From Cupriavidus neocaledonicus (GTDB lineage Bacteria > Pseudomonadota > Gammaproteobacteria > Burkholderiales > Burkholderiaceae), in NCBI RefSeq assembly GCF_000372525.1, contig NZ_AQUR01000095.1:1-64000 (forward strand): a DNA stretch of 64,000 nucleotides, given 5' to 3'. The notes below the pieces were generated by a model. The model searched no databases. It was not told the DNA's origin and saw only the letters and a list, made by a program, of their open reading frames with translations. This document shows, piece after piece, positions 1-7,612 of the stretch. Position 1 is the first letter of the stretch. Each line of letters begins with the position of its first letter. Position numbers and translations under genes: made by a program.

Positions 1-261
1 AGACAGCGGCGTCCGCTACCCAGCGCCCACACTTATCGGTTGTTTGTTTGTTAAAGAACTTCGCTTCCCGGCTTTGCCGTTCAGCGCGCTGCGTTGTCTG
101 CAGCAGAGAAACGAGATTATGCAGAGCTTTCTTCGTTTCGTCAACCGTTTGCAGCAATCTTTTTTGCTGCCGTCAGCGCTGCAAACCTTGCTGCGCCAAC
201 CTCCCGGCCAACCCCGCAACCCTTGCCACGCCTGACTTGCAGCGCCGCGTTGTGTTGCGAG
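1..261 (-). promoter_or_regulatory. rRNA operon leader with boxA (16S gene lies outside the window)
   Basis: Read on the minus strand, GTTCTTTAACAA (48-59) matches the boxA antitermination element of rRNA leaders. It is followed by CCGATAAGTGTGGGCGC, a string I associate with rRNA leaders and 16S-23S spacers of Burkholderiales. No mature rRNA sequence is inside the window. An internal-spacer origin is the alternative, but the promoter at 262-297 favours a leader. Short open frames across this stretch are taken as spurious. Confidence 0.55.
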
Positions 262-297
262 GGGGCGAATAGTAAGCGAGCGCGACGGGGTTGGCAA
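262..297 (-). promoter_or_regulatory. Probable rRNA operon P1 promoter
   Basis: On the minus strand a -35 box TTGCCA (292-297) is followed by a 17-nt spacer and a -10 box TACTAT (269-274). The discriminator after the -10 is almost pure G/C, as at stringently controlled stable-RNA promoters. AT-rich sequence upstream (about 305-325) could be an UP element. The transcript would leave the window at its left end. The promoter elements are seen; the rRNA assignment is inferred from the leader below. Confidence 0.6.
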
Positions 298-466
298 GCG
301 ATTCCACGAAATAATTCGATGACGCCGAAAAGTCTTCGCCAACGAACACCACAACGAGCACCAGTTTGTCAGCCGCAGCCCCATGATTCATGATCTGGGG
401 CTGGAGCGACGCAGGCACGCCGCAGTTGCCGCCCTGCATGGCGGCCAGAGCCAAACCGGAATCCTC

Positions 467-853
467 ATGACCATCAGAATCGTAAGACTGGGTACACCGC
501 GCGCGGCCGACGAGGGCTTGCGCGTCGGTACCGTGCGCCGGCCACCGCGAGGCGTGCCCAAATCGGAGTTTGCGAGCCGAGATTACTATGATGTCTGGTA
601 TCCGGCGCTTTCGCCGTCGCAAGAACTGGTCGCCCAGGCGCTGCATGCGACTGACGAAAAACAATGGCGAGCCTTTGTCCGGCATTTCCGCAAGGAAATG
701 GCCGAACCGGATGCCAGCCGCACGCTGGACCTGCTGGCCGCGCTGTCGCACCAGACCAACTTCTCGGTGGGCTGCTATTGCGAAGACGAAGCGCATTGCC
801 ACCGCTCCGTCTTGCGCGAATTGCTCGCCGAGCGCGGGGCCGTGATCGAGTGA
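467..853 (+). CDS. DUF488 family protein
   Basis: A 128-residue protein of the DUF488 family. The C-terminal signature C-Y-C-x4-H-C-H-R followed by a Leu-rich helix is the family hallmark and lies near residues 102-111. The family is widespread in bacteria, and its biochemical role is not established. The start at 467 is preferred over an upstream ATG at 383 because the family begins directly with the short MTIRIVRLG strand. It is followed 65 nt later by the SpmAB-like gene on the same strand, so the two may be cotranscribed. It lies beside a putative rRNA promoter pointing the other way. Confidence 0.8.
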   Translation: MTIRIVRLGTPRAADEGLRVGTVRRPPRGVPKSEFASRDYYDVWYPALSPSQELVAQALHATDEKQWRAFVRHFRKEMAEPDASRTLDLLAALSHQTNFSVGCYCEDEAHCHRSVLRELLAERGAVIE

Positions 854-917
854 CTTGCGCGACGTGCCGGGATCTTACCGGCCTTGTTTTCACGTTTTCC
901 CGCTTCCCCTGTTTCCG

Positions 918-2162
918 ATGGCGCTGAACGTAGTCTGGCTCGGCTTCTTCCTGATTTCCTTCGCCGCCGCCTGCGCCCGCGTGGCGCAGGGTGACCTCGC
1001 CGTCTTTCCGGCAATGCTCGGCAGCCTGTTCGATAGCGCCCGCACCGCCTTCGAGATCGCGCTCGGACTGGCCGGGGTAATGAGCCTGTGGCTGGGCATC
1101 ATGCGCATCGGCGAGCGCGCCGGCGTTGTCGATGCTTTCGCCCGGCTGGTGAACCCGCTGCTGCGGCACTTCTTTCCCGGGGTGCCCCAGGGGCACCCGG
1201 CACAAGGCGCGATGATGATGAACGTCTCGGCCAACCTGCTCGGTCTCGACAACGCCGCCACGCCGCTGGGCCTGAACGCCATGCGCGAGCTGCAGACGCT
1301 GAACCGCCGCCCGGAGGTCGCCACCGACGCGCAGATCATGTTCATCGTGCTCAACTCCGCCGGGCTGACGCTGATCCCGACTTCTGTCATCGCCATCCGC
1401 CAGGCCATCGCGGTCAAGCAGGGGCTGGTCGGCTTCAACGCCGCTGATATCTTCTTGCCGACGCTGCTGGCCACGGGCGGCGCCTGCCTGGCCGGACTGC
1501 TAGCGGTGGCCTGGGTCCAGCGGATCAACCTGCTGCGGCCGGCGGTACTGGTGACGTTCGGGCTGGTGATCGCGCTGCTGGGGGCCATGTTCGCGTGGCT
1601 GCAGCACGCGCCGCCCCAGCAGGTCGGCACCGTGACGGCGCTGGCTGGCGCCGGCTTCATCCTGTCCCTGATCACCCTCTTCCTGATTTGCGGCGCGCTG
1701 CGCCGGGTCAATGTGTATGAGGCGTTTATCGACGGTGCCAAGGAAGGCTTCGGCGTCGCGGTGCAGATCATCCCCTATCTGGTCGCGATCCTGATCGCCA
1801 TTGGCCTGTTCCGCGCCGCCGGCTGCATGGACGTGCTGATGGGCTGGCTCATGCACGGCTTCGCGATGCTGGGCGTCAACACCGACTTTGTCCCGGCGCT
1901 GCCGGTCGGGCTGATGAAGATCCTTTCCGGCGCCGGGGCGCGCGGGTTGATGGTCGACGTGATGACCACCTACGGCGTCGATTCTTTCCAGGGGCGTCTC
2001 GCGGCCATTATCCAGGGGTCGACCGAGACGACCTTCTATGTGCTGGCGGTCTATTTCGGCAGCATCAATGTGCGCAACACGCGCCATGCGCTGGGTTGCG
2101 CGCTGGTAGCGGATGCCGCCGGAATTGTTTGTGCCGTTGGCGCCGCATATCTTTTCCGCTGA
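918..2162 (+). CDS. Fused SpmA/SpmB nucleoside-recognition membrane protein
   Basis: A 414-residue polytopic membrane protein that joins two nucleoside-recognition (Gate) domains. The N-terminal half corresponds to spore maturation protein A and the C-terminal half to SpmB, which are separate genes in Bacillus. The conserved NLLGLDNAATPLGLNAM stretch of the SpmA half is present near residues 107-123. Many non-sporulating proteobacteria carry this fusion, and its substrate is unknown. The ATG at 918 is chosen because it leads straight into the first transmembrane helix. An upstream in-frame start at 855 would add 21 residues with no obvious role. Confidence 0.85.
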   Translation: MALNVVWLGFFLISFAAACARVAQGDLAVFPAMLGSLFDSARTAFEIALGLAGVMSLWLGIMRIGERAGVVDAFARLVNPLLRHFFPGVPQGHPAQGAMMMNVSANLLGLDNAATPLGLNAMRELQTLNRRPEVATDAQIMFIVLNSAGLTLIPTSVIAIRQAIAVKQGLVGFNAADIFLPTLLATGGACLAGLLAVAWVQRINLLRPAVLVTFGLVIALLGAMFAWLQHAPPQQVGTVTALAGAGFILSLITLFLICGALRRVNVYEAFIDGAKEGFGVAVQIIPYLVAILIAIGLFRAAGCMDVLMGWLMHGFAMLGVNTDFVPALPVGLMKILSGAGARGLMVDVMTTYGVDSFQGRLAAIIQGSTETTFYVLAVYFGSINVRNTRHALGCALVADAAGIVCAVGAAYLFR

Positions 2163-2234
2163 TGCCTTGGTTGGGCGATTTGTTGCTTCCTTACAACGAT
2201 ATTGTGCTTATCCTCGTACATTGACACATTACAC

Positions 2235-2263
2235 TTGGTGCGTCGCAACAAAACATGTATAGT
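2235..2263 (+). promoter_or_regulatory. Promoter of putative small RNA
   Basis: TTGGTG (2235-2240), a 17-nt spacer and TATAGT (2258-2263) form a good sigma70-type promoter. A transcript starting about 7 nt downstream would run through two hairpins and end at a strong terminator, with no coding start between. A second hexamer TTGACA at 2221-2226 is too far away (31 nt) to serve this -10. Confidence 0.5.
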
Positions 2264-2269
2264 GGAGTC

Positions 2270-2328
2270 TGTCTCCTCCACCACCTCGGTGGATTCCAAC
2301 CCACGCACAACCTGCGTGGGTTTTTTTT
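2270..2328 (+). ncRNA. Putative ~59-nt small RNA
   Basis: Between the promoter above and a rho-independent terminator lies about 59 nt with no start codon in a usable context. It can fold into TCCACC-loop-GGTGGA (2277-2293) and the terminator stem (2300-2320). The region is an orphan unit between the SpmAB-like gene and DUF1488. I do not recognise the family. The alternative is a transcription attenuator for the DUF1488 gene 170 nt downstream, or simply a terminator for the gene upstream. Confidence 0.4.
2300..2328 (+). terminator. Rho-independent terminator
   Basis: A perfect 8-bp stem CCCACGCA/TGCGTGGG with a 5-nt loop is followed directly by eight T residues (2321-2328). It is one of the cleanest intrinsic terminators in the window and is oriented for plus-strand transcription. 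Confidence 0.9.
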
Positions 2329-2497
2329 CGTCTGATTCCTGCGATGGATTTCCGCATTGCAACAACGGGCAAGCACAGACATGGCAGTTCAGCGGCCAGT
2401 GGACGACGAGCGAAAAATCGTCTGGACGCCCGACTTTACGGAATGCGGCGTTGACCTATATTGATTGGATACGCCCGCCGCCAGCACGAGGCACGCC

Positions 2498-2776
2498 ATG
2501 CCAGACATCACGTTCCCTCGCAGCCTTCCCACCTATTGTGCAGCCAGCCTGACGCTGTCCTGCCCCGCGACGGTCAACGGCAGTCCCACCTTGTATTCCG
2601 TCACCGCGGAGGCGCTCGAAGCCCATTTCGGCGCGCGCTCGCCGCGCGAAGAGGATCTGGTGGCGGCCTTCACCAATAACCGCCAGCGTATCGAGCGCCT
2701 GGCAGAAAGCCTGTTCGAGCTGACCGAGGCGCGCGAAATCGTGCTGCGCAGCGGCCACTTCCGCTTCGCAGGCTAA
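2498..2776 (+). CDS. DUF1488 family protein
   Basis: A 92-residue soluble protein of the DUF1488 family. Members are short, mostly proteobacterial and uncharacterised. The C-terminal region predicts a helix ending in a short strand with the pattern REIVLRSGHFRF. The start at 2498 is preferred to an ATG at 2465 because a GAGG Shine-Dalgarno-like element lies about 8 nt upstream and the family begins with a short strand such as DITFPR. It is convergent with the universal stress protein gene, which ends 21 nt away on the opposite strand. Confidence 0.75.
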   Translation: MPDITFPRSLPTYCAASLTLSCPATVNGSPTLYSVTAEALEAHFGARSPREEDLVAAFTNNRQRIERLAESLFELTEAREIVLRSGHFRFAG

Positions 2777-2797
2777 GGCTGGCTGCCGCGGCACGCT

Positions 2798-3268
2798 TTA
2801 ATCGGCTTTCGCTTCGCCGCGCACCAGCAGCACCGGCACGGTGGACTGGCGGATCACCGCCTCGGCCACGCTGCCCAGCACCAGCCGGCGCACGCCGCGC
2901 CGGCCATGCGTGCCGATCACCAGGAGGTCCGCTCCCCATTGGCGCGCGGCCTCATTGATGGAAGCGCCGATGTCGCCGGGTACCTCCGCCACGGTGACGA
3001 GCTGGATTTCGTGCCTGACGCCGGCACCAGCCAGCCGCTGCGCTGCGTGCTGCAGGGCCCGTTGCCCGCTTTCCTCGAAGGCCTTGTGCAACTGGCTGGG
3101 GTCGTAGTAGCCGACGTCGAAGACGGGCGTGCCGGTATCGACGACATAGAGCGCCAGCACGGTAGCCCCGCCCGGCGAGGCTACGCGGATGGCTTCACCA
3201 ACCGCCAGGTCTGAGGTGCTGCTGCCGTCCACCGCCACCACGATCTTGCTGTATGCCGCGCTTGTCAT
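2798..3268 (-). CDS. Universal stress protein (UspA family)
   Basis: A 156-residue single-domain universal stress protein. It starts with the typical KIVVAVDGS strand-loop, which carries the conserved Asp. It ends with the ATP-binding signature GTHGRRG followed by LGSVAEAV, near residues 118-138, so an ATP-binding subclass is likely. The protein is cytoplasmic and probably has a role in stress survival, but no specific partner is known. It is transcribed divergently from the paa operon with about 210 nt between the start codons. Confidence 0.93.
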   Translation of the reverse strand: MTSAAYSKIVVAVDGSSTSDLAVGEAIRVASPGGATVLALYVVDTGTPVFDVGYYDPSQLHKAFEESGQRALQHAAQRLAGAGVRHEIQLVTVAEVPGDIGASINEAARQWGADLLVIGTHGRRGVRRLVLGSVAEAVIRQSTVPVLLVRGEAKAD

Positions 3269-3401
3269 TTGCGCACCTCCGTCGCTGGAAAAGTCATGCG
3301 GCGCCGCGCCGCCTGTCTTGGATAGTACACATCGGGCAAAGCCGCGGTGCTGCGCAGGCGCAAACGCACCGCAGCCACAGCCGCATCCACATCCGCTTTA
3401 A

Positions 3402-3429
3402 TTGACCGACCGGTCGGCTTACATATAAT
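3402..3429 (+). promoter_or_regulatory. paa operon promoter with embedded palindromic operator
   Basis: TTGACC (3402-3407), a 16-nt spacer and a perfect TATAAT (3424-3429) precede paaA by 52 nt. The perfect 12-bp palindrome CCGACCGGTCGG (3406-3417) overlaps the -35 and the spacer. A repressor bound there would block RNA polymerase. The TetR-family gene 4 kb downstream is the natural candidate, since PaaR proteins repress paa genes until phenylacetyl-CoA accumulates. Assignment of this site to that protein is inference. Confidence 0.75.
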
Positions 3430-3481
3430 AGGGCCAGCCGTGCCGGACCGGATTGGCGCGGCCCCCGCCAGAGGAGACGCT

Positions 3482-4501
3482 ATGTACACGCAGAGCCTTG
3501 ACCTGCCCGGCCAGCATGCCGATGCAGCGCAGGCCGGCGCGCCCCCCGATGAAGCCGCCCGCCAGGCAGCGTTCGACGCGTGCATGGCCGCCGACGGCAA
3601 GATCGAGCCGCAGGACTGGATGCCGCAGGCCTACCGCAAGACCCTGGTGCGCCAGATCTCGCAACATGCCCACTCCGAGATCGTCGGCATGCTGCCGGAG
3701 GGCAACTGGATCAGCCGGGCGCCCTCGCTCAAGCGCAAGGCCATCCTGCTGGCCAAGGTGCAGGATGAAGGCGGTCACGGCCTCTACCTGTATTCGGCGG
3801 CCGAGACCCTGGACGCCTCGCGCGACGACATGATCGACGCGCTGCACAGCGGCAAGGCCAAGTATTCGTCGATCTTCAATTACCCGACGCTGACCTGGGC
3901 CGACGTGGGCGTGATCGGCTGGCTGGTCGACGGCGCCGCGATCATGAACCAGATCCCGTTGTGTCGCTGCTCGTACGGGCCGTATGCGCGCGCCATGATC
4001 CGCATCTGCAAGGAAGAGTCGTTCCACCAGCGCCAGGGTTTCGACGCGCTGCTGGCCATGATGCGCGGCACCGATGCCCAGCGCGAGATGGTGCAGGACG
4101 CGGTCGACCGCTGGTGGTTCCCGGTGCTGATGATGTTCGGCCCGCCCGACGCGGCCTCGACCAACAGCGCGCAGACCATGGCCTGGGGCATCAAGCGCAT
4201 CTCCAACGACGACCTGCGCCAGAAGTTTGTCGATGCCACGGTGGAGCAGGCGCGCGTGCTGGGCGTGACCCTGCCCGACCCCGGCCTGCAATGGAATGCC
4301 GAGCGCGGCCACTATGACTACAGCCCGCTGGACTGGGATGAATTCTGGCGGGTCATCAACGGCGACGGCCCCTGCAACAAGGAACGCCTGGCTGCCCGCG
4401 TGAAGGCGCACGAAGACGGCGCCTGGGTGCGCGAAGCCGCGCTGGCGCACGCAGTCAAGCTGGCCGAACGCGAATCCGGCGCCAGTCGCGCCGCCGCCTG
4501 A
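3482..4501 (+). CDS. paaA: 1,2-phenylacetyl-CoA epoxidase, catalytic subunit PaaA
   Basis: A 339-residue catalytic subunit of the multicomponent ring-1,2-phenylacetyl-CoA epoxidase, which converts phenylacetyl-CoA to its ring epoxide with O2 and NADPH. The ferritin-like fold carries diiron ligands recognisable as E66, E96 with H99, and E179 with H182. The ATG at 3482 sits 52 nt after a strong promoter and gives the normal family length; a further upstream frame would run into the promoter. It is the first gene of paaABCDE and is followed 26 nt later by paaB. Confidence 0.96.
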   Translation: MYTQSLDLPGQHADAAQAGAPPDEAARQAAFDACMAADGKIEPQDWMPQAYRKTLVRQISQHAHSEIVGMLPEGNWISRAPSLKRKAILLAKVQDEGGHGLYLYSAAETLDASRDDMIDALHSGKAKYSSIFNYPTLTWADVGVIGWLVDGAAIMNQIPLCRCSYGPYARAMIRICKEESFHQRQGFDALLAMMRGTDAQREMVQDAVDRWWFPVLMMFGPPDAASTNSAQTMAWGIKRISNDDLRQKFVDATVEQARVLGVTLPDPGLQWNAERGHYDYSPLDWDEFWRVINGDGPCNKERLAARVKAHEDGAWVREAALAHAVKLAERESGASRAAA

Positions 4502-4527
4502 TGCCTGGGATCGCCAAGGAGACCACG

Positions 4528-4815
4528 ATGCAACGCAAGGAATGGCCGCTGTGGGAAGTGTTCGTGCGCAGCAAGCAAGGCCTGGAACACAAGCACTGCG
4601 GCAGCCTGCATGCGGCCGACGCGCAGCAGGCGCTGCACATGGCGCGCGACGTCTATACCCGGCGCCAGGAAGGCGTATCGATCTGGGTGGTGCCGTCCGC
4701 CGCCATCACCGCGAGCGTGCCCGAGGAAAAGCCGGAACTGTTCGACCCGATGGCCGACAAGATCTACCGGCACCCGACGTTCTACCAACTGCCCGACGAA
4801 GTCAACCACATGTAA
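4528..4815 (+). CDS. paaB: 1,2-phenylacetyl-CoA epoxidase subunit PaaB
   Basis: A 95-residue small subunit of the phenylacetyl-CoA epoxidase. It begins with the family motif WPLWEVFVRSKQGLEHKHCGS and is of full family length. PaaB is required for a functional PaaABC(D)E complex and is thought to help assemble or link the subcomplexes. The ATG at 4528 follows AAGGAG at a good distance; an earlier ATG at 4501 overlaps the paaA stop and would add nine residues not seen in the family. paaC starts 8 nt after its stop. Confidence 0.95.
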   Translation: MQRKEWPLWEVFVRSKQGLEHKHCGSLHAADAQQALHMARDVYTRRQEGVSIWVVPSAAITASVPEEKPELFDPMADKIYRHPTFYQLPDEVNHM

Positions 4816-4823
4816 GGCGCCGC

Positions 4824-5678
4824 ATGATGATCGCGTCCCCACAGCCTGCCGTGCCTGCTTCGCTCGACCACCTGCCGCCGGCGCGCACCGCCGCGCTGCG
4901 CTACGTGCTGCGCCTGGCCGACAACGCGCTGATCCTCGGCCAGCGCAACGCCGAATGGTGCGGCCATGGGCCGGTGCTGGAGGAAGACATCGCGCTGGCC
5001 AATATCAGCCTCGACCTGATCGGCCAGGCGCGGCTGCTCTATGGCCGCGCCGGCGAACTGGAGGGCGAGCTGACCGGCCTGCCCCGCCACGAGGACGACT
5101 ACGCCTACTGGCGCGCGGAGCGCGAGTTCCGCAACTGGACCCTGCTGGAGCTGCCGCATCGCGGCCCGCTGTCTGGCAACGCCGCCGCCGAACGCGACTA
5201 CGCCGTCACCATCGTGCGCAACTTCCTGTACAGCGCGCTGATGGTCGAACTCTGGCAAGCCTTGCAGGCCAGCCGGGACGAACAGCTGGCCGCGATCGCC
5301 GCCAAGGCGATCAAGGAGGCGCGCTACCACCTGCACCACGCGGCCGGCTGGATGGTGCGGCTCGGCGACGGTACCGAGGCCTCGCACGCGCGCATGCAAC
5401 GCGCGCTGGAACACCTGCTACCGTATATGAACGAGTGCTTTGCGGAAGATGCGGTCGAAAGCGAGGCCGCCGCGCAGGGCATCGGCGTGGTCACCGCCAC
5501 TCTGCGCCCGGCCTGGGACGCCACCATCGCCGAGACGCTGCAGGCGGCCACGCTGACCTTGCCGGCGGCTACCGGCTTTGTCTCGACCGGCAAGCACGGC
5601 GTGCATTCGGAACACATGAGCTACCTGCTGGGCGAGATGCAGGGGCTGGCACGGGCCCATCCGGGCGCGCAATGGTAA
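4824..5678 (+). CDS. paaC: 1,2-phenylacetyl-CoA epoxidase, structural subunit PaaC
   Basis: A 284-residue structural partner of PaaA with the same ferritin-like fold but without a functional diiron site. The sequence DNALILGQRNAEWCGHGP near the N-terminus is a family landmark, and the C-terminus ends with EHMSYLLGEMQ. PaaA and PaaC form the core heterodimer that binds phenylacetyl-CoA. Two adjacent ATGs (4824 and 4827) are equally possible starts. The gene lies between paaB and paaD with tight spacing, consistent with one operon. Confidence 0.94.
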   Translation: MMIASPQPAVPASLDHLPPARTAALRYVLRLADNALILGQRNAEWCGHGPVLEEDIALANISLDLIGQARLLYGRAGELEGELTGLPRHEDDYAYWRAEREFRNWTLLELPHRGPLSGNAAAERDYAVTIVRNFLYSALMVELWQALQASRDEQLAAIAAKAIKEARYHLHHAAGWMVRLGDGTEASHARMQRALEHLLPYMNECFAEDAVESEAAAQGIGVVTATLRPAWDATIAETLQAATLTLPAATGFVSTGKHGVHSEHMSYLLGEMQGLARAHPGAQW

Positions 5679-5721
5679 GGGCACTGGTGAGCGCACGCTT
5701 CAGCGCAAAGGCTTGATCCAC

Positions 5722-6294
5722 ATGAACGTCACCACCCTTCCCCCTCATTACGTGAACAACGCAGGCGGCGGCCCCGATGCGCGCGTTGCGCGTGCGTGGG
5801 CGGCGCTCGAGGCGGTGCCGGATCCGGAGATCCCGGTGGTGTCGATCCGCGAACTGGGCATCCTGCGCGAGGTCGTAGCCGCGCCGGACGGCGTGCTCGA
5901 GATCGTCGTCACGCCCTCCTATTCCGGCTGCCCGGCGATGTCGCAGATCGGTGAGGACATCGGCCACGCGCTGGACCGCGCCGGACTGGCGCCGTGGCGC
6001 ATCCGCACCGTGCTAGCGCCGGCCTGGACCACGGACTGGATCACACCGGCCGCGCGCGAGCGCCTGCGCGCGTTCGGCATCGCGCCGCCGGGACAGTGCG
6101 GCACGCCGGGCGGGGCGCAGGCGCTGCGCTTCGTGCCGCGCGCCGCGCGGGCCGGCGCGCCCGATGCCGTGGCCTGCCCGCGCTGCGGCAGCGTCCATAC
6201 GCAGGAAATCTCGCGCTTTGCCTCGACCGCCTGCAAGGCGCTGTACCGGTGCCTGGACTGCCGCGAGCCGTTCGACTACTTCAAACCCTACTGA
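5722..6294 (+). CDS. paaD: Phenylacetate-CoA oxygenase maturation protein PaaD
   Basis: A 190-residue protein with an N-terminal MIP18/DUF59 domain (EAVPDPEIPVVSIRELGI, then the TPSYSGCPAM motif with its conserved Cys). The C-terminal zinc-ribbon-like tail contains CPRCGS and CLDC. PaaD is thought to help load or repair the iron-sulfur or diiron centres of the epoxidase. The ATG at 5722 is chosen over a TTG three codons upstream. It is cotranscribed with paaC (43 nt gap) and paaE (25 nt gap). Confidence 0.92.
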   Translation: MNVTTLPPHYVNNAGGGPDARVARAWAALEAVPDPEIPVVSIRELGILREVVAAPDGVLEIVVTPSYSGCPAMSQIGEDIGHALDRAGLAPWRIRTVLAPAWTTDWITPAARERLRAFGIAPPGQCGTPGGAQALRFVPRAARAGAPDAVACPRCGSVHTQEISRFASTACKALYRCLDCREPFDYFKPY

Positions 6295-6319
6295 GCCCCC
6301 GGGGCCGAGCCAGGCTGCC

Positions 6320-7417
6320 ATGACTCCACAGTTCCACCCGCTGCGCGTGGCGCAGGTGCGCCCCGAGACCGCCGACACCATCTCGATCGCGTTCGAGGTC
6401 CCGGACGCGCTGCGCGAGGCCTACCGCTTCACGCAAGGCCAGTTCCTGACGCTGAAGGCGCCGGTCGACGGCAAGGACCTGCGGCGCTCCTACTCGATCT
6501 GCTCGGCGGTGCAGGACTATGACGCGCACGGCGAATTGCGCGTGGCGGTCAAGCTGGTCGAGGACGGGCTGTTTTCCAGCCATCTGCACGATTCCGTCGC
6601 CCCCGGGCAGGTCATCGACGTGATGACGCCCGACGGGCGTTTCCACGTGCCGCTCGATGCCGGCGCCGCGCGCCACTATGTCGCCTTCGCCGCCGGCAGC
6701 GGCATCACGCCGGTGCTGTCGCTGATTCGCACCACGCTGCAGGCCGAGCCGCACAGCCGCTTCACGCTGGTCTATGGCAACCGCAATGTCGACAGCATCA
6801 TCTTTTCCGAAGCGCTGGAGGATCTGAAGAACCAGTATCTGGCGCGCTTCACGCTCTACCACGTGCTGTCGCGCCAGCCGCAGGAGGTGGACCTGCTGCA
6901 CGGCCGGCTCGACCACGCACGCGTGAGCGCCTTCCTGCAGACGCTGATCCCGGTCGACGATATCGATGCGGCCTTTGTCTGCGGCCCGGCCTCGATGATC
7001 GACGAGGTCGAGGCGGCGCTGCGCGAGGCGGGCCTGGACCCGCACCGCATCCACGCCGAGCGCTTCGGGGTGCCGCTGGCACCGACCCGGCGCAAGCCGG
7101 CCGCCGCCCATGCCGCGCACGCCGACCATGCCGGCACGGCGGAGCTGGTGGTGGTGCTCGATGGCAAGCAGCACAGCATGCGCCTGCCGCTCGAGGATGC
7201 CAACGTGCTCGACACCGCGCTGGCCGCCGGGCTGGACCTGCCCTACGCCTGCAAGGGCGGCGTCTGTTGCACCTGCCGCGCCAAGGTGCTGGAAGGCAAG
7301 GTCGAGATGGAAAAGAACTACACGCTCGAGCCGTGGGAGATGGACAAGGGCTTCGTGCTCACCTGCCAGGCACGCGCGCTGACGCCGCGCGTGGTGGTCA
7401 GCTACGACGAACGCTGA
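6320..7417 (+). CDS. paaE: 1,2-phenylacetyl-CoA epoxidase reductase PaaE
   Basis: A 365-residue NADPH-dependent reductase that passes electrons to the PaaA diiron site. The N-terminal FAD domain carries RSYS at residues 56-59. The middle ferredoxin-NADP reductase domain has the GSGITPVLSLI nucleotide-binding loop. The C-terminal plant-type ferredoxin domain has the [2Fe-2S] ligands C311, C316, C319 and C349 in a C-x4-C-x2-C-x29-C pattern. It is the last gene of the paaABCDE block. The ATG at 6320 gives the standard N-terminus. Confidence 0.96.
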   Translation: MTPQFHPLRVAQVRPETADTISIAFEVPDALREAYRFTQGQFLTLKAPVDGKDLRRSYSICSAVQDYDAHGELRVAVKLVEDGLFSSHLHDSVAPGQVIDVMTPDGRFHVPLDAGAARHYVAFAAGSGITPVLSLIRTTLQAEPHSRFTLVYGNRNVDSIIFSEALEDLKNQYLARFTLYHVLSRQPQEVDLLHGRLDHARVSAFLQTLIPVDDIDAAFVCGPASMIDEVEAALREAGLDPHRIHAERFGVPLAPTRRKPAAAHAAHADHAGTAELVVVLDGKQHSMRLPLEDANVLDTALAAGLDLPYACKGGVCCTCRAKVLEGKVEMEKNYTLEPWEMDKGFVLTCQARALTPRVVVSYDER

Positions 7418-7612
7418 TCCGGGCACGCCGTCGCGTGCGTCGTCAGACAATCGCCGACATTGGCCAGCACGGGCCGTGACTACAATGGCGGCAGGCGGCG
7501 CCCTGCTGGCGCGATGCTTGCAGGCGGGTGATCGGGCGCGCGGTGCGGGCAGCTGTCGCGCCGCCGCCGCGGCGGCGCCAGCGAACCGCCCCACCCATAT
7601 ACAATCACGGCC

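Noticed and set aside
16..384. Several open frames of 60-120 codons across 1-400 on both strands
   Set aside because: They overlap the rRNA-type promoter and leader signals, have no ribosome sites and contain Arg/Pro-rich shadow-like sequence.
2221..2226. TTGACA as -35 of the sRNA promoter
   Set aside because: It is 31 nt from TATAGT, far beyond the usable spacing; TTGGTG at 2235 fits at 17 nt.
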